Shown here one piece after another: positions 24,361 through 24,510 of a DNA stretch of 24,510 nucleotides. The notes beneath the pieces are model-generated. The model searched no databases. It saw nothing but the letters and a program-made list of their open reading frames with translations, and was not told the origin of the DNA. Numbering within the stretch: the stretch's first letter is position 1; each line of letters starts with the position of its first letter. The stretch lies in assembly GCA_040143965.1 (NCBI GenBank), contig JASJQH010007026.1:1-24510 (forward strand). Direction: 5' to 3'. The translations under genes were made by a program, and so were the position numbers. Source of the DNA: Basidiobolus ranarum. Lineage: Eukaryota > Basidiobolomycota > Basidiobolomycetes > Basidiobolales.

Positions 24361-24405
24361 TAGCATTGCCTAAGCACCTATATAGTCATATGTAGCTTAG
24401 TATTT
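24361..24405 (+). repeat. Diverged direct repeat, copy 2, abutting the right inverted repeat
   Basis: Second copy of the 45-nt repeat at 24231-24275. Its last two bases overlap the inner edge of the terminal inverted repeat (24404). Subterminal repeats next to a terminal inverted repeat are common in DNA transposons, but the left end lacks this repeat. Confidence 0.85.
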
Positions 24406-24510
24406 GTTAAAGTATTTGGGAGCCTGTTGGAAGTGGTTTGGAGAATTAGAGGAATTGGTGGTTTTCACTTATTGATTTATTGAGTAGAAAGTTGACATTT
24501 ATAGTTTTGT
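24404..24510. repeat. Right copy of the 107-bp terminal inverted repeat
   Basis: Reverse complement of 6-112 with one mismatch (G at 24461 against G at 55). It runs to the very last base of the window, so the full repeat may extend further outward. Inward, the two copies diverge at once. Confidence 0.93.

Overview
The window looks like nuclear DNA of an intron-rich, moderately AT-rich fungus. I infer a non-Dikarya (early-diverging, 'zygomycete'-type) lineage. The introns are short (mostly 50-90 nt, GT-AG, often GTAAGT or GTATGT). The metacaspase has a fungal-type Q/N-rich prodomain, the peroxisomal carrier is PMP47-like, and a Sel1-repeat protein resembles fungal 'HCP-like' proteins. There is also a full-length PPP1R21 orthologue, which to my knowledge budding and fission yeasts lack. 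Species cannot be fixed from the sequence alone.

Layout: seven genes can be reconstructed exon by exon with continuous reading frames. They are adenosine kinase (+, 1885-3245), a PPP1R21/FERRY subunit-2 orthologue with 24 exons (-, 3669-7607), a PMP47/SLC25A17-type peroxisomal carrier with 7 exons (-, 8179-9467), a metacaspase with 7 exons (-, 10228-12242), a GYP5/EVI5-type Rab-GAP with 2 exons (-, 13823-16643), ribosomal protein eL14 with 3 exons (+, 18243-18908) and a Sel1-repeat protein with 2 exons (+, about 21615-22682). Long gene-poor stretches lie at 1-1.8 kb, 9.5-10.2 kb, 12.3-13.8 kb, 16.7-18.2 kb, 18.9-21.4 kb and 22.7-24.5 kb. Some of them may hold decayed retroelement coding sequence, but the evidence is weak.

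The two ends of the window are inverted copies of one another: 6-112 pairs with 24404-24510 at 106 of 107 positions. The inner sides of the copies differ. This suggests that the sequence is a contig bounded by two copies of one dispersed repeat, although a very large inverted-repeat-flanked element is formally possible. Next to the right copy is a diverged 45-nt direct repeat at a 130-nt spacing.

The genes are mostly housekeeping and do not form an operon-like unit. Two of them, PPP1R21 and the TBC Rab-GAP, belong to Rab and endosome biology. The most notable item is the PPP1R21 orthologue. Its KLRAQ-type N-terminus and SRED...TTKR-type C-terminus are both present, and its 760 residues are close to the 780 of the human protein. 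It raises the question of whether a FERRY-like endosome-mRNA adaptor exists in this fungus.
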